Shown here: in pieces, positions 1 to 6,917 of the stretch | Layout: each line of letters begins with the position of its first letter | Position numbering within the stretch: the first letter of the stretch is position 1 | Virus record (IMG/VR): IMGVR_UViG_3300042691_016826 | Coordinates: 1-30,284 of that record | DNA length: 30,284 bases | Strand: one strand, 5' to 3' | Origin: a virus | Made by a program: the position numbers and the translations under genes | Notes under the pieces: model-generated | Told to the model about the DNA's origin: nothing | Databases searched by the model: none | What the model saw: the letters and a program-made list of their open reading frames with translations, nothing else

Positions 1-160
1 CCAAGTCGCCGATATCATGGTAATCATGTCCTTCGTCACAGGACTCCTCGAATAGAATCCTAGCCCGGCCCACGGCCCCCCAATCAAAGCCCTGTAGCTC
101 GTCCAGGATCGACTCTGTGCCTATCGGTGCCCTGGCCCTAGCCCTAATCAGTGATCGCAT
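1..160 (-). CDS. Hypothetical protein, 3' part cut by window edge
   Basis: An open frame starts at ATG 160-158 and stays open to the left edge, giving 53 residues beginning MRSLIRARARAPIGTE. An AAGGGGG ribosome binding site lies just upstream of the ATG, and the start follows the polymerase C-part stop (171-173) by 10 bases, as expected for the next gene of the leftward operon. The N-terminus is Arg-rich (five Arg in the first 10 residues) and then becomes acidic (EESCDEGHDYHD). I do not recognise the family. Spacing and ribosome binding site support a real gene; its function cannot be judged from this fragment. Confidence 0.6.
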   Translation of the reverse strand, partial: MRSLIRARARAPIGTESILDELQGFDWGAVGRARILFEESCDEGHDYHDIGDL

Positions 161-170
161 GGTATCCCCC

Positions 171-1040
171 TTATTTTGCCTCAAACCAATCCCGGCCTTC
201 AGCCCAGCCTACCCGTACCTGAACCGTCCAGCCGAGGTCCTCATTTAAAGACTTCTCGGCATCCTGCATTAAAACTTTAGCTTCTTTTAGGCGGTCGGTC
301 GGGCACTCGAACACAATCTCGTCATGGATAACCGTAATAAAGCGACACCATGGCGCTAATGCGAAAAACTTCTCACATAGTACGTGCATTATCCCCGAGA
401 CCGACGACTGAATAAAGTAGTTCAGGCACTTGTAGTCCGCGTCCGGGACTAGCCGATAACCGAATTGGTTGACGAGGTACCCCTGCCGCTTGAACAGGGC
501 TTGAAGCCGTTCCCCTAGTACCTTCACGTCCTTAAACAGGGTCCAGTAGGCGGTAAAGAATTCCTTGGCGGTCTTATAAGGTAGGGCGTGGCCAGAGTTG
601 CGGGCCTGCGCTACTAGCTTCTTAGGGCCCATGGAGTAGCTTAGGCCGAGGGCGAGTATCTTATGTAACTGGCGTTCCTTCTTAAGTAACTTCTTTGTGA
701 AAAACTCCTCGTCCTCAAGCCATTTCTCGGCAAACGTAAGCCCCCCATACCGCTCATTAAAGGCCTGCCGCATGGTATCCCGTCCGATGGGGGATACGGA
801 CATAGTGGTGAGATAGATATCACCGATCTTAAGTACCCCCTGAGGGGTATAGTACGGGGCCTTACCTACCATGCCGAACGTGGCATCATAGTAATTCTGG
901 TCTGTTGAGTAATGGGCGGTGCAGGTAGGTTCGCCTGACCCTAGGTCGGCAGAGACTACGGTCATACCGGGCTCGGGACCTATGCAACGCATAAGCCCCT
1001 CGTCACGCCTAGCAAGCCCCTGTACGTTAAGTCTCGCCAT
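171..1040 (-). CDS. Family A DNA polymerase, C-terminal half (palm/fingers) of a split enzyme
   Basis: This is the polymerising half of a Pol I-type DNA polymerase, 289 residues. Motif A is VVSADLGSGEP with catalytic Asp32 and Glu37. Motif B (O-helix) is RQLHKILALGLSYSMG with Arg123, Lys127 and Tyr135. Motif C is VIHDE with His239, Asp240 and Glu241. The exonuclease and thumb regions are absent; they are encoded separately at 3369-4622. The protein starts at MARLNVQGLAR, which corresponds to the LNLQN-type element that normally follows TGR(F/L)S in intact enzymes, so only two proteins together make a full polymerase. Leu131 stands at the place of E. coli Phe762. The ATG at 1040 is preceded by AGAGGTGGAGG and overlaps the end of the PAPS-reductase-like gene by 14 bases, which suggests coupled translation. 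Family assignment is firm; assembly of the two halves into one enzyme is inferred. Confidence 0.93.
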   Translation of the reverse strand: MARLNVQGLARRDEGLMRCIGPEPGMTVVSADLGSGEPTCTAHYSTDQNYYDATFGMVGKAPYYTPQGVLKIGDIYLTTMSVSPIGRDTMRQAFNERYGGLTFAEKWLEDEEFFTKKLLKKERQLHKILALGLSYSMGPKKLVAQARNSGHALPYKTAKEFFTAYWTLFKDVKVLGERLQALFKRQGYLVNQFGYRLVPDADYKCLNYFIQSSVSGIMHVLCEKFFALAPWCRFITVIHDEIVFECPTDRLKEAKVLMQDAEKSLNEDLGWTVQVRVGWAEGRDWFEAK

Positions 1041-2244
1041 CCTCCACCTCTTGCAGGCGCTTCTTTCTTTTCTTAATTTGCAGGTACTTGCCGTAGGCTT
1101 CGCTCTTAGGTTGAGACATGCCTAGACCCTTACACCAGTAGTCATTTCTAAGCAGCGTGCGACATATCCGCCGCCATGAGGGGGCAAAGTGAATGTTTTC
1201 TACGTCTCGATTTACCTCGTCGGGGATTGTAGAGTAGCCTCGTTTATTCCACCCTCCGATAAACCGCCTGATGCGCGCAGCGTAGTGCTCCGCCGTCTTA
1301 CGGGGCAGGCTCTTGAGCATTACCTTAGAATACTGCTCCCAAGTTAGGTGGTCCGGCTTGGTTATATACCCATCTCCATTAATGTTACCGTATTCCTGGG
1401 AGTATACCGCGAAGGAATTAGCCCCAATGACCCGCCCTATTAGCTTAGACCAGGTATCAGCCTCGAGGATACTGTAAAGCCATAGGCCTCGCCGCTGGGT
1501 GTCACCGTACGGCTGACAAAGGCGCTGATGTTTTACCGGTACCCCCGCCATCTGCATCTTATCATATACCTTGTTGTGCGGCTTGTCGGGATACACCGAG
1601 TGATACTTCCAAATATCGGAGGCCTTCCAGTCGTATATGGGGTAGGAGTTGTAATTGTCCCGGGACACCATAGTAGACCAGGACTTACCGTCTAGGGTGC
1701 CTGTCTTATTGAATACCGCAATGGTCTTATATCGGTTCAGAGACTCGTCGGCCCTAATACCCACAAACGCACAGGATCGCTCGCCTTTACCATACCACGC
1801 CCCGAATAGCGGTACGAACTCTTCAAACTCCATTCTAGGCTGATAAAAGTCATACTGGGTAAGGTCTGCCGCTCGCGTGGGTTTTGAGCGCACCCATTGC
1901 GCCTCTTTAGTTGCCTCCCAGCACACCCATTGAGGCTCAAATACAGACGTGGCGTTACGCAACATAAGCTCCGCGCATACCCAATGTAGCTCGATGTGAT
2001 CCGCATACATATCACACAAGACTTCCAGATTAGTAACCGTGTCGCGGTACTGTGCTTCCAGGTCGATAATGAGAACGCCGACCTTACGCCCCCGTTTAAT
2101 GGCCTCGTCCATTACAAGGTGCATCATTACCGTGCTGTCTTTACCGCCGGACAGCGACACGTAGGGGCGCGGCACTAGGTCGAACGTCTTAGAGATACGC
2201 TGTCTCGCGGCCTCTAGGACCGAGATAGGAAGGGTCTTAATCAT
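1027..2244 (-). CDS. PAPS reductase-like PP-loop protein (IbrA/DUF3440-like)
   Basis: A 405-residue protein of the adenine nucleotide alpha-hydrolase (PP-loop) superfamily. The ATP-pyrophosphatase loop LSGGKDS is at residues 31-37, and a second conserved stretch, FVGIRADESLNRY, is at about 160-172, followed by PIYDWKASDIWKYH. True PAPS reductases reduce activated sulfate. Phage and plasmid members of this longer type usually occur beside a ParB-like gene, as here (2254-3372), and their reaction is unknown. AAGGAG lies 6 bases before the ATG, directly behind the ParB-like stop codon. The gene sits between the two halves of the DNA polymerase and overlaps the second half by 14 bases. Superfamily is clear from the loop; substrate and role (DNA or nucleotide sulfur chemistry, host metabolism or regulation) are open. 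Confidence 0.88.
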   Translation of the reverse strand: MIKTLPISVLEAARQRISKTFDLVPRPYVSLSGGKDSTVMMHLVMDEAIKRGRKVGVLIIDLEAQYRDTVTNLEVLCDMYADHIELHWVCAELMLRNATSVFEPQWVCWEATKEAQWVRSKPTRAADLTQYDFYQPRMEFEEFVPLFGAWYGKGERSCAFVGIRADESLNRYKTIAVFNKTGTLDGKSWSTMVSRDNYNSYPIYDWKASDIWKYHSVYPDKPHNKVYDKMQMAGVPVKHQRLCQPYGDTQRRGLWLYSILEADTWSKLIGRVIGANSFAVYSQEYGNINGDGYITKPDHLTWEQYSKVMLKSLPRKTAEHYAARIRRFIGGWNKRGYSTIPDEVNRDVENIHFAPSWRRICRTLLRNDYWCKGLGMSQPKSEAYGKYLQIKKRKKRLQEVEDGET

Positions 2245-2253
2245 ATCGACTCC

Positions 2254-3372
2254 TTAAAATAGGTCGCCGTCTCGATGGCTACGCAAAGCCGCATCCATTG
2301 CTACATTAGGCATACCTCGCCCGGTCAGCCAGGAGTTTAGGTGATCCAATGCTACTTGGTTTGCGGCGGCCTGCTGCGCTTCGGTTAATGTCATGAACCC
2401 CCCTCGAAACGTGGAAGGTAGGCCTCGGGCAGCGCAGGCGGCAGCCTGGCCTATCCAGGCGATACGGTTTAGGGAGGCGTTAGTCAGGTTATGCTCACAG
2501 GAATTAGGCCATTCCTCAAACACCTTACGTATACCGGCAGCGAAGGCCTCTGAATCGCTAAGGAATACCGCGTACTCTTGTTCACACTCCGCCTTAGACT
2601 TACCTTTAACGGTGGTAGCAAAGAAGCCTGCGTTTACCGCCTCCCACTTGTCCACGGTATGAAATACTCGGTCTTTATCTCCTGTGTTCTGGGTAATGGC
2701 GTCGAAGTCTGCTGAGAAGTCTAGCTCCGAATCCGAGGACGTCGTATCGCTCTCCCACGCCTGGCTAAACTCGGTGTCGGAGAACAGACCCGACAAGCCG
2801 GTGATCTGGCAAAGGCGGAGCACTTCGTCCTCCTCCATACCTAGCTCTCGGCAGATACGGGGGGTTTTCCAGTTGCGGGCCTTTAGCTCGAGGACAATCT
2901 CGGACATCGCGTCCACTGAATGCTTACCTCGAGCGCGATTGTGTCGAATGGTGGAGGCCACGCGACTATCTTTGCCGGTCTTCTCAGTATTGATTAGCGT
3001 AAGCGGTAGGTATCCATGAATACGGGCCGATATGTCCTTGCACTCTTTACCTACTCTGTGGCGGTGAAACCCGTCCACAATCTCATACCCCCCGTCAACC
3101 GCCCACGCGACGATAGGCTGGGTATACCCGTCCTCCTCGATGGATACCTCGAGCAATTGCATCTCGGGCGGGGCGACGCTGTTGGGGTTATAGTCGTTAC
3201 CCTTTACAGATTCTTTCGGCACCCATACAACGCAATCGACCGGCTCTTTCTGAAAAGGCGAGTACTCATGTATCTTTTTGCGAAGGGCGTTAATCACCTC
3301 CACACGCTCTGCTACCGGTATCCCTACCAGCTTCTCGAATTCCTGTAGAACCCTAGATAGATTGAAGCTCAT
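2254..3372 (-). CDS. ParB/Srx-fold nuclease-like protein (IbrB-like)
   Basis: A 372-residue protein with a ParB N-terminal-type domain at about residues 55-115: VKGNDYNPN, then SIEEDGYTQPIVAW, then DGFHRHRVGKE, which matches the family's GERRxRA-like nucleotide-binding box. Residues 142-150 (IRHNRARGK) continue the pattern seen in IbrB-like proteins, and a helix-turn-helix-like stretch follows at about 153-195. The C-terminal 170 residues are not recognised. ParB-fold proteins bind or hydrolyse CTP or ATP, and some nick DNA; which applies here cannot be read from sequence. The ATG overlaps the polymerase N-part stop as ATGA and is preceded by AGGAGG. The pairing with the PAPS-reductase-like gene directly downstream is typical of IbrB/IbrA couples; the location inside a split polymerase is not. 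Confidence 0.85.
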   Translation of the reverse strand: MSFNLSRVLQEFEKLVGIPVAERVEVINALRKKIHEYSPFQKEPVDCVVWVPKESVKGNDYNPNSVAPPEMQLLEVSIEEDGYTQPIVAWAVDGGYEIVDGFHRHRVGKECKDISARIHGYLPLTLINTEKTGKDSRVASTIRHNRARGKHSVDAMSEIVLELKARNWKTPRICRELGMEEDEVLRLCQITGLSGLFSDTEFSQAWESDTTSSDSELDFSADFDAITQNTGDKDRVFHTVDKWEAVNAGFFATTVKGKSKAECEQEYAVFLSDSEAFAAGIRKVFEEWPNSCEHNLTNASLNRIAWIGQAAACAARGLPSTFRGGFMTLTEAQQAAANQVALDHLNSWLTGRGMPNVAMDAALRSHRDGDLF

Positions 3373-4622
3373 GCCCGTCCTCCTGCAAAGCGGCCCGTAG
3401 CGGTACCGCAGGCTTTAAGGTCCACATGCCATCTGCCGTCGTGCGCGCTAAGTCCCAGTAAAGAATCGGCCTGCTGTAATACTAGCAGCCGTTTGCGCCT
3501 CTCTACCAATATCTCACCCCCCTCCCCGTATCCCGGTAAGTGTGCGGACTTGAACGAGGGGCTAGGCTGAAACTCCTTAAGCTCGGGATTCTTCTCCCGC
3601 TTAGCTCGGCTGGTTTTACTTTCCTCGGTCCAAAATCGAGGCTGTATTCCTAGCGTATCGACAAATAGCGCCCGCAATTGCTTACCTGAGCCTATATTGA
3701 ACCGAGCTATATTCGGGTCATCGACCAACTGCTTGCGGCGCCCCTGCCTGCCCTTCTCCGTCTTAAGGGCGTCTACGAATGCGTCCGCCATCCTACCTTC
3801 TATATCGGCTAGCTCGGCAACAAACTTAAGCCGAAAGGCCGCCTCAATGTCCGCGATCTCTTGCGCTACCTTAGCTCGATACGCCTCTAGGCGGGTGCGG
3901 TCTACCTTAACCCCACGCCCCTTGGCTTCTGCGATACGCATAGCCGAGGCCCGGTAAAGTGTGTGGTCTAGCTCCCATTCATATCCTGCCGCGACAAACT
4001 CCCCCAGTAGGCGGTCCTTGAGAGCAAGCGTAACTATCGCGTCCGCTACGTTATATCGCTCCATGACGTCGGCAGGTAATCGGTGTAGGTTTACCCCCTC
4101 CTGCCCCGCCTTTACCCCTAGGGAGCGTAGGTAGGCGTAAGCCTCGTCCTTATGCCCCTGAAGCTCTGCAGGCAGCCAGCGGGAGGCGCAAGCGGTTAGA
4201 GATAGGCCGGTGCGGTACTCTAGGTCCTCGCCCGACTCAGCCGCGTCAAGCATGTCCTCGTAGGACACCGCCTCCCGAGCGTATCGCTGCGCCTCCTTAC
4301 CGCCGTTATCCGCTACCTGGGTTAAACGCATAGTATCGAATTGGATGCAGCCCTCAAGACCGGGGAACCGGTAGAGGGTGCATCCGTATTCAAAGGGGAG
4401 GTTATGAACTACGACCGGAACGCCGTCCTTGGCAATCCTGTCGAGAGTCTTTTTCAATGCCGCTTCGCCGACCACGTACCTTGTCTTTAGCGTCCCGTCC
4501 TCGCCCTTCCAGGCAAATGCTGCCGAGGTAACGCGAAAGTCCGGGCGATAGTACTCAAGGGAGGGCTCCCCCGATAGGAGGGCCGTCTCATAGTCCATGG
4601 CGATAACGGCGGGCTTAAACAT
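3369..4622 (-). CDS. Family A DNA polymerase, N-terminal half (3'-5' exonuclease and thumb) of a split enzyme
   Basis: A 417-residue protein. The proofreading domain comes first: ExoI is AMDYET (Asp10, Glu12), ExoII is VVHNLPFEYG (Asn74, with Glu78 where most enzymes have Asp), and ExoIII is YNVAD (Tyr190, Asp194). A thumb-like region leads to GTATGRFAGGRA, where the protein ends. TGRFAGG is the conserved element that in intact enzymes runs straight into the LNLQN segment, which here begins the separate gene at 171-1040. I place the start at ATG 4622, preceded by TGAGGGG and one base after the HAD gene's stop. An in-frame ATG at 4688 would add 22 residues lying entirely within that neighbour. 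The two halves sum to about 706 residues, a normal length for phage exonuclease-polymerases. Confidence 0.92.
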   Translation of the reverse strand: MFKPAVIAMDYETALLSGEPSLEYYRPDFRVTSAAFAWKGEDGTLKTRYVVGEAALKKTLDRIAKDGVPVVVHNLPFEYGCTLYRFPGLEGCIQFDTMRLTQVADNGGKEAQRYAREAVSYEDMLDAAESGEDLEYRTGLSLTACASRWLPAELQGHKDEAYAYLRSLGVKAGQEGVNLHRLPADVMERYNVADAIVTLALKDRLLGEFVAAGYEWELDHTLYRASAMRIAEAKGRGVKVDRTRLEAYRAKVAQEIADIEAAFRLKFVAELADIEGRMADAFVDALKTEKGRQGRRKQLVDDPNIARFNIGSGKQLRALFVDTLGIQPRFWTEESKTSRAKREKNPELKEFQPSPSFKSAHLPGYGEGGEILVERRKRLLVLQQADSLLGLSAHDGRWHVDLKACGTATGRFAGGRA

Positions 4623-4623
4623 A

Positions 4624-4992
4624 TTACCCCTCAGGCCAATTATGCTTAGCGTCAATCCAGCCGTCTTCGCGGGCGTCAATACCTGCATACGGCAGGTCGT
4701 CTAGGTACCACGTAGGCTTAGTAAGGAAGTGCTTGGACATGTGTGTTAGATATAGTGCCGCGCAGACCTGGTATGCCCAAGCCCCTCCTCCGGCAGACCA
4801 AAACACAATGTCCATACCGCAATTGGCGTTAAATCGCTCGACCAGGTAGATATTCTTGTCCAGCCTACGGAATTTACGGCCCCCGATCTCAACTGCATCC
4901 GAGCCCGTATAGGCTGCCTCCTCCTCCCGACTAGTGAAGGGGTAAATCAGGGTCTTATCGATGTCGACGTAAAGTGCCGTGCCGCTGCTCAT
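4624..4992 (-). CDS. HAD-superfamily phosphatase
   Basis: A compact 122-residue haloacid dehalogenase-type hydrolase. Motif I is YVDIDKTLI with nucleophile Asp10 and general acid Asp12; motif II is VFWSAGG with Ser66; a lysine near 92 can serve as motif III; motif IV is YLDDLPY with Asp98 and Asp99. The set needed for Mg-dependent phosphate-ester hydrolysis is complete, with little room for a cap domain. The start overlaps the stop of the Sak4-like gene as ATGA, behind AAGGAG. Among replication genes a role on nucleotides or DNA ends is plausible, but the substrate cannot be inferred. Confidence 0.8.
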   Translation of the reverse strand: MSSGTALYVDIDKTLIYPFTSREEEAAYTGSDAVEIGGRKFRRLDKNIYLVERFNANCGMDIVFWSAGGGAWAYQVCAALYLTHMSKHFLTKPTWYLDDLPYAGIDAREDGWIDAKHNWPEG

Positions 4993-5843
4993 GTGGGCTC
5001 CTTCGCCTTTTTAGTGCCTGCCTTAAATGCGGCCAGCTTGCCTAGGTCTGCCGGTACCGCTGCCGGGAGGTCGGTTAGCGCCTTGCCTGCGATACGGGGA
5101 TGGAAGTTAACCGTCTTCTTAATCTCGCCTGCCGCGTCCTTAGACGATTTAGTTACGCCCGCGAGAAACTGGAAGTAGTGTCCCGGCACCTCATTCTTAA
5201 GCATGCGGCCTACCACTACGATATCAGGGAATTGCGGCACGATACTGTCCGCAAGCTGGTACCCGGTTAGGCGTGGGGCAGATTCGAGGATGGCGCCATC
5301 AGCTCCAAGCTGGCGGACGTCCAGGATGCACGTCATCGCGTAGTGCACGTCCGCTGCCCGTTGCAATTCGCGCAGGGCGTCAAGGACGGCACGAAACATA
5401 GTGCCCGCCGCCGTGCCTTCGGCGAAATTGTTATGCTTGCCTTTGTCGGTAAGGCACAGCTGCTCCCAGCGTTTAGTTTGGCGGATCAGGGCCTCAAGCT
5501 CCGTGGCCCCGTCAACCATGACGGCCTTAAAGCCCGCTGCCGTAATGCTCTCAATGTCACGAAGGCAATCGAGCAGGCGCTTGTATGCCGCATCAGGGGC
5601 CAGCTTGACACCCTCGTCATCATAATCCCAAAGGACCGGGACCACGTTACCCCCGCCAGAGTGCCGGGCAGCCGTAGGGCCGTGGCTTTCGCCCGAACCG
5701 TATAGGTACAGCGTCTTGACGCCGAAGGTACCGGCTGCGAAGCTCTTACCTCCGCCCGACTGGCCGAGCAAGATAAGCCCTAGCTTGCGGCATTCAGTGT
5801 CCTTGAGGGCCTGTTTCTCTGCTGCTGCGAAATTGAAAGCCAT
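4989..5843 (-). CDS. Sak4-like RecA-fold ATPase (single-strand annealing/recombination)
   Basis: A P-loop ATPase of 284 residues. Walker A is LLGQSGGGKS (Lys33, Ser34) and a Walker B-like strand is KAVMVDG ending at Asp111. Single-domain RecA-like phage ATPases of this kind (AAA_24, often called Sak4) work with a phage single-strand-binding protein to promote annealing or recombination; a candidate partner is encoded at 9920-10585. I use ATG 5843, where TAATG overlaps the MazG-like stop and GGAGG lies 7 bases upstream. A longer frame reaching 5984 would add 47 basic residues that lie entirely inside the MazG-like gene. Confidence in the ATPase fold is high; the specific Sak4 assignment rests on size, motif layout and neighbours. 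Confidence 0.82.
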   Translation of the reverse strand: MAFNFAAAEKQALKDTECRKLGLILLGQSGGGKSFAAGTFGVKTLYLYGSGESHGPTAARHSGGGNVVPVLWDYDDEGVKLAPDAAYKRLLDCLRDIESITAAGFKAVMVDGATELEALIRQTKRWEQLCLTDKGKHNNFAEGTAAGTMFRAVLDALRELQRAADVHYAMTCILDVRQLGADGAILESAPRLTGYQLADSIVPQFPDIVVVGRMLKNEVPGHYFQFLAGVTKSSKDAAGEIKKTVNFHPRIAGKALTDLPAAVPADLGKLAAFKAGTKKAKEPT

Positions 5844-6217
5844 TAAATGTCCTCCGGTTTGCGGTTCTGAGATGCCTCGGGGCTGAAGCCATTCGGATAA
5901 CGCACTCTTAGTTTTCGGGCGTTTTCGATCATTACTTGAGCTAAACTTATATTGTGTAGGTCGGCTAAGGCGACCACGTACCACAGAACATCCCCTAACT
6001 CCTTGACCAGCTTGGTCTTGTCAAGGGTGTGGCCGTGGCCTACGTGCTTCTTAATCATGTCCGCTACCTCGCCTGCCTCACCCGCTACCCCCAGCGCAAA
6101 CATACACTGCATCATAGGGTAGGGCAGGTCGGCACTAGCGGTCCTCCGCACCTCGTCCTGATACTCGTCCGCCAGTAAGAGTAGCGGGGTGAGCTTGCCT
6201 TCAAGGTACATATCCAT
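5843..6217 (-). CDS. MazG-like nucleotide pyrophosphohydrolase
   Basis: A 124-residue all-alpha NTP pyrophosphatase. The Mg-binding ExxE half is GEAGEVADMIKK (Glu47, Glu50) and the ExxD half is KELGDVLWYV (Glu73, Asp76), the spacing used by MazG-type enzymes that cleave (d)NTPs to (d)NMPs and pyrophosphate. Phage copies are thought to cleanse the nucleotide pool or alter alarmone signalling. The start has GGGAGG 9 bases upstream and overlaps the phosphoesterase gene by 17 bases. It is one of two all-alpha pyrophosphohydrolase-like genes in this operon; the other is at 11516-11860. Confidence 0.88.
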   Translation of the reverse strand: MDMYLEGKLTPLLLLADEYQDEVRRTASADLPYPMMQCMFALGVAGEAGEVADMIKKHVGHGHTLDKTKLVKELGDVLWYVVALADLHNISLAQVMIENARKLRVRYPNGFSPEASQNRKPEDI

Positions 6218-6917
6218 TCCAGCGTCCTCCCTTCGTGAGTACCATGGGGGCCAACTTAGGCTGCCCGTCGATTACCAGGCCCGTCCCGATAATGGGGCGG
6301 TTAAGGTTAGTCCGATTGTATGCGAAGGCCATGGCCTCCTTGTCGATAAGGCAGCCTAGCGTCATACCCCATAAGAGGGCATGAGGGTTGCCCTGGTATC
6401 CTATACAAAAGTCCTCGTGGAAGTGCCCCTGCACGATACACACGCCACGGGCCGCTACGGCCTTCATAACGGCCTTACTTAAGCCGTGGTGTACGTACAT
6501 TTTATTGCCGTCCGGGAGGGTAAGCAGCAAGTCCAGGTGCCAACGCCAGCCTTTCGGGGCCTCCAATATCTCGGAATAATCCCTAAGATATTTGCGGGGT
6601 ATGCCGTGGTGCTTACCCTTGCGGTAATGCATGGACCCATGGTTACTGTCCACTAAGTCCATGTTTGGGAATAGCGTGTACAGCGGTTTTAGGTGTCGGA
6701 TGGCCAGCTTAAGCTCGTCTCCTGCGCTAGGCAGGTCGGGGTCGGAGTCATGGAAGCTCATGGCGTGGGCGTCGATCTCGTCCCCCACGCAGATAACCCG
6801 CGTAGGCGCGTATTTCTTCTTAAGTGCAGCCAGAAATTTGAGGGTATCCCGATGCCCATACGGCTTGTGCATGTCCGACAGAAACAAGATACGTTGGTTA
6901 CGGTTAACGTGAGTCAT
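6201..6917 (-). CDS. Calcineurin-like metallophosphoesterase
   Basis: A 238-residue protein with the complete metallophosphoesterase signature: DMH (Asp15, His17), GDEID (Asp46, Asp49), NHG (Asn92, His93), VHHG (His143, His144) and GHFH (His165, His167). These bind two metal ions and hydrolyse phosphomono- or diesters. Relatives in phage replication modules include SbcD/Mre11-like nucleases and small nucleotide phosphatases; no accessory domain here points to either. The start is ATG 6917, overlapping the helicase stop as TAATG, with GGGGAAG upstream; an in-frame ATG at 6947 lies inside the helicase gene and was not used. The 3' end overlaps the MazG-like gene by 17 bases. Confidence 0.86.
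   Translation of the reverse strand: MTHVNRNQRILFLSDMHKPYGHRDTLKFLAALKKKYAPTRVICVGDEIDAHAMSFHDSDPDLPSAGDELKLAIRHLKPLYTLFPNMDLVDSNHGSMHYRKGKHHGIPRKYLRDYSEILEAPKGWRWHLDLLLTLPDGNKMYVHHGLSKAVMKAVAARGVCIVQGHFHEDFCIGYQGNPHALLWGMTLGCLIDKEAMAFAYNRTNLNRPIIGTGLVIDGQPKLAPMVLTKGGRWNGYVP

Noticed and set aside
171-4622. Polymerase interruption as intein or group I intron
   Set aside because: Both halves have own starts, stops and ribosome binding sites, the insert is filled by two full genes, and no intein splice-motif residues or homing nuclease are present between the halves.
171-4622. Polymerase split as a simple sequencing frameshift
   Set aside because: The halves are separated by 2.3 kb of well-formed genes, which a base error cannot explain. 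A misassembly remains conceivable but would need breaks at two tight overlaps.
4623-4688. Extension of the polymerase N-part to ATG 4688
   Set aside because: The added 22 residues lie wholly in the HAD gene and lack family similarity, while ATG 4622 has a good ribosome binding site.
5844-5984. Extension of the Sak4-like protein to 5984
   Set aside because: The extra 47 residues lie inside the MazG-like gene; ATG 5843 has GGAGG at good spacing and matches the family start.
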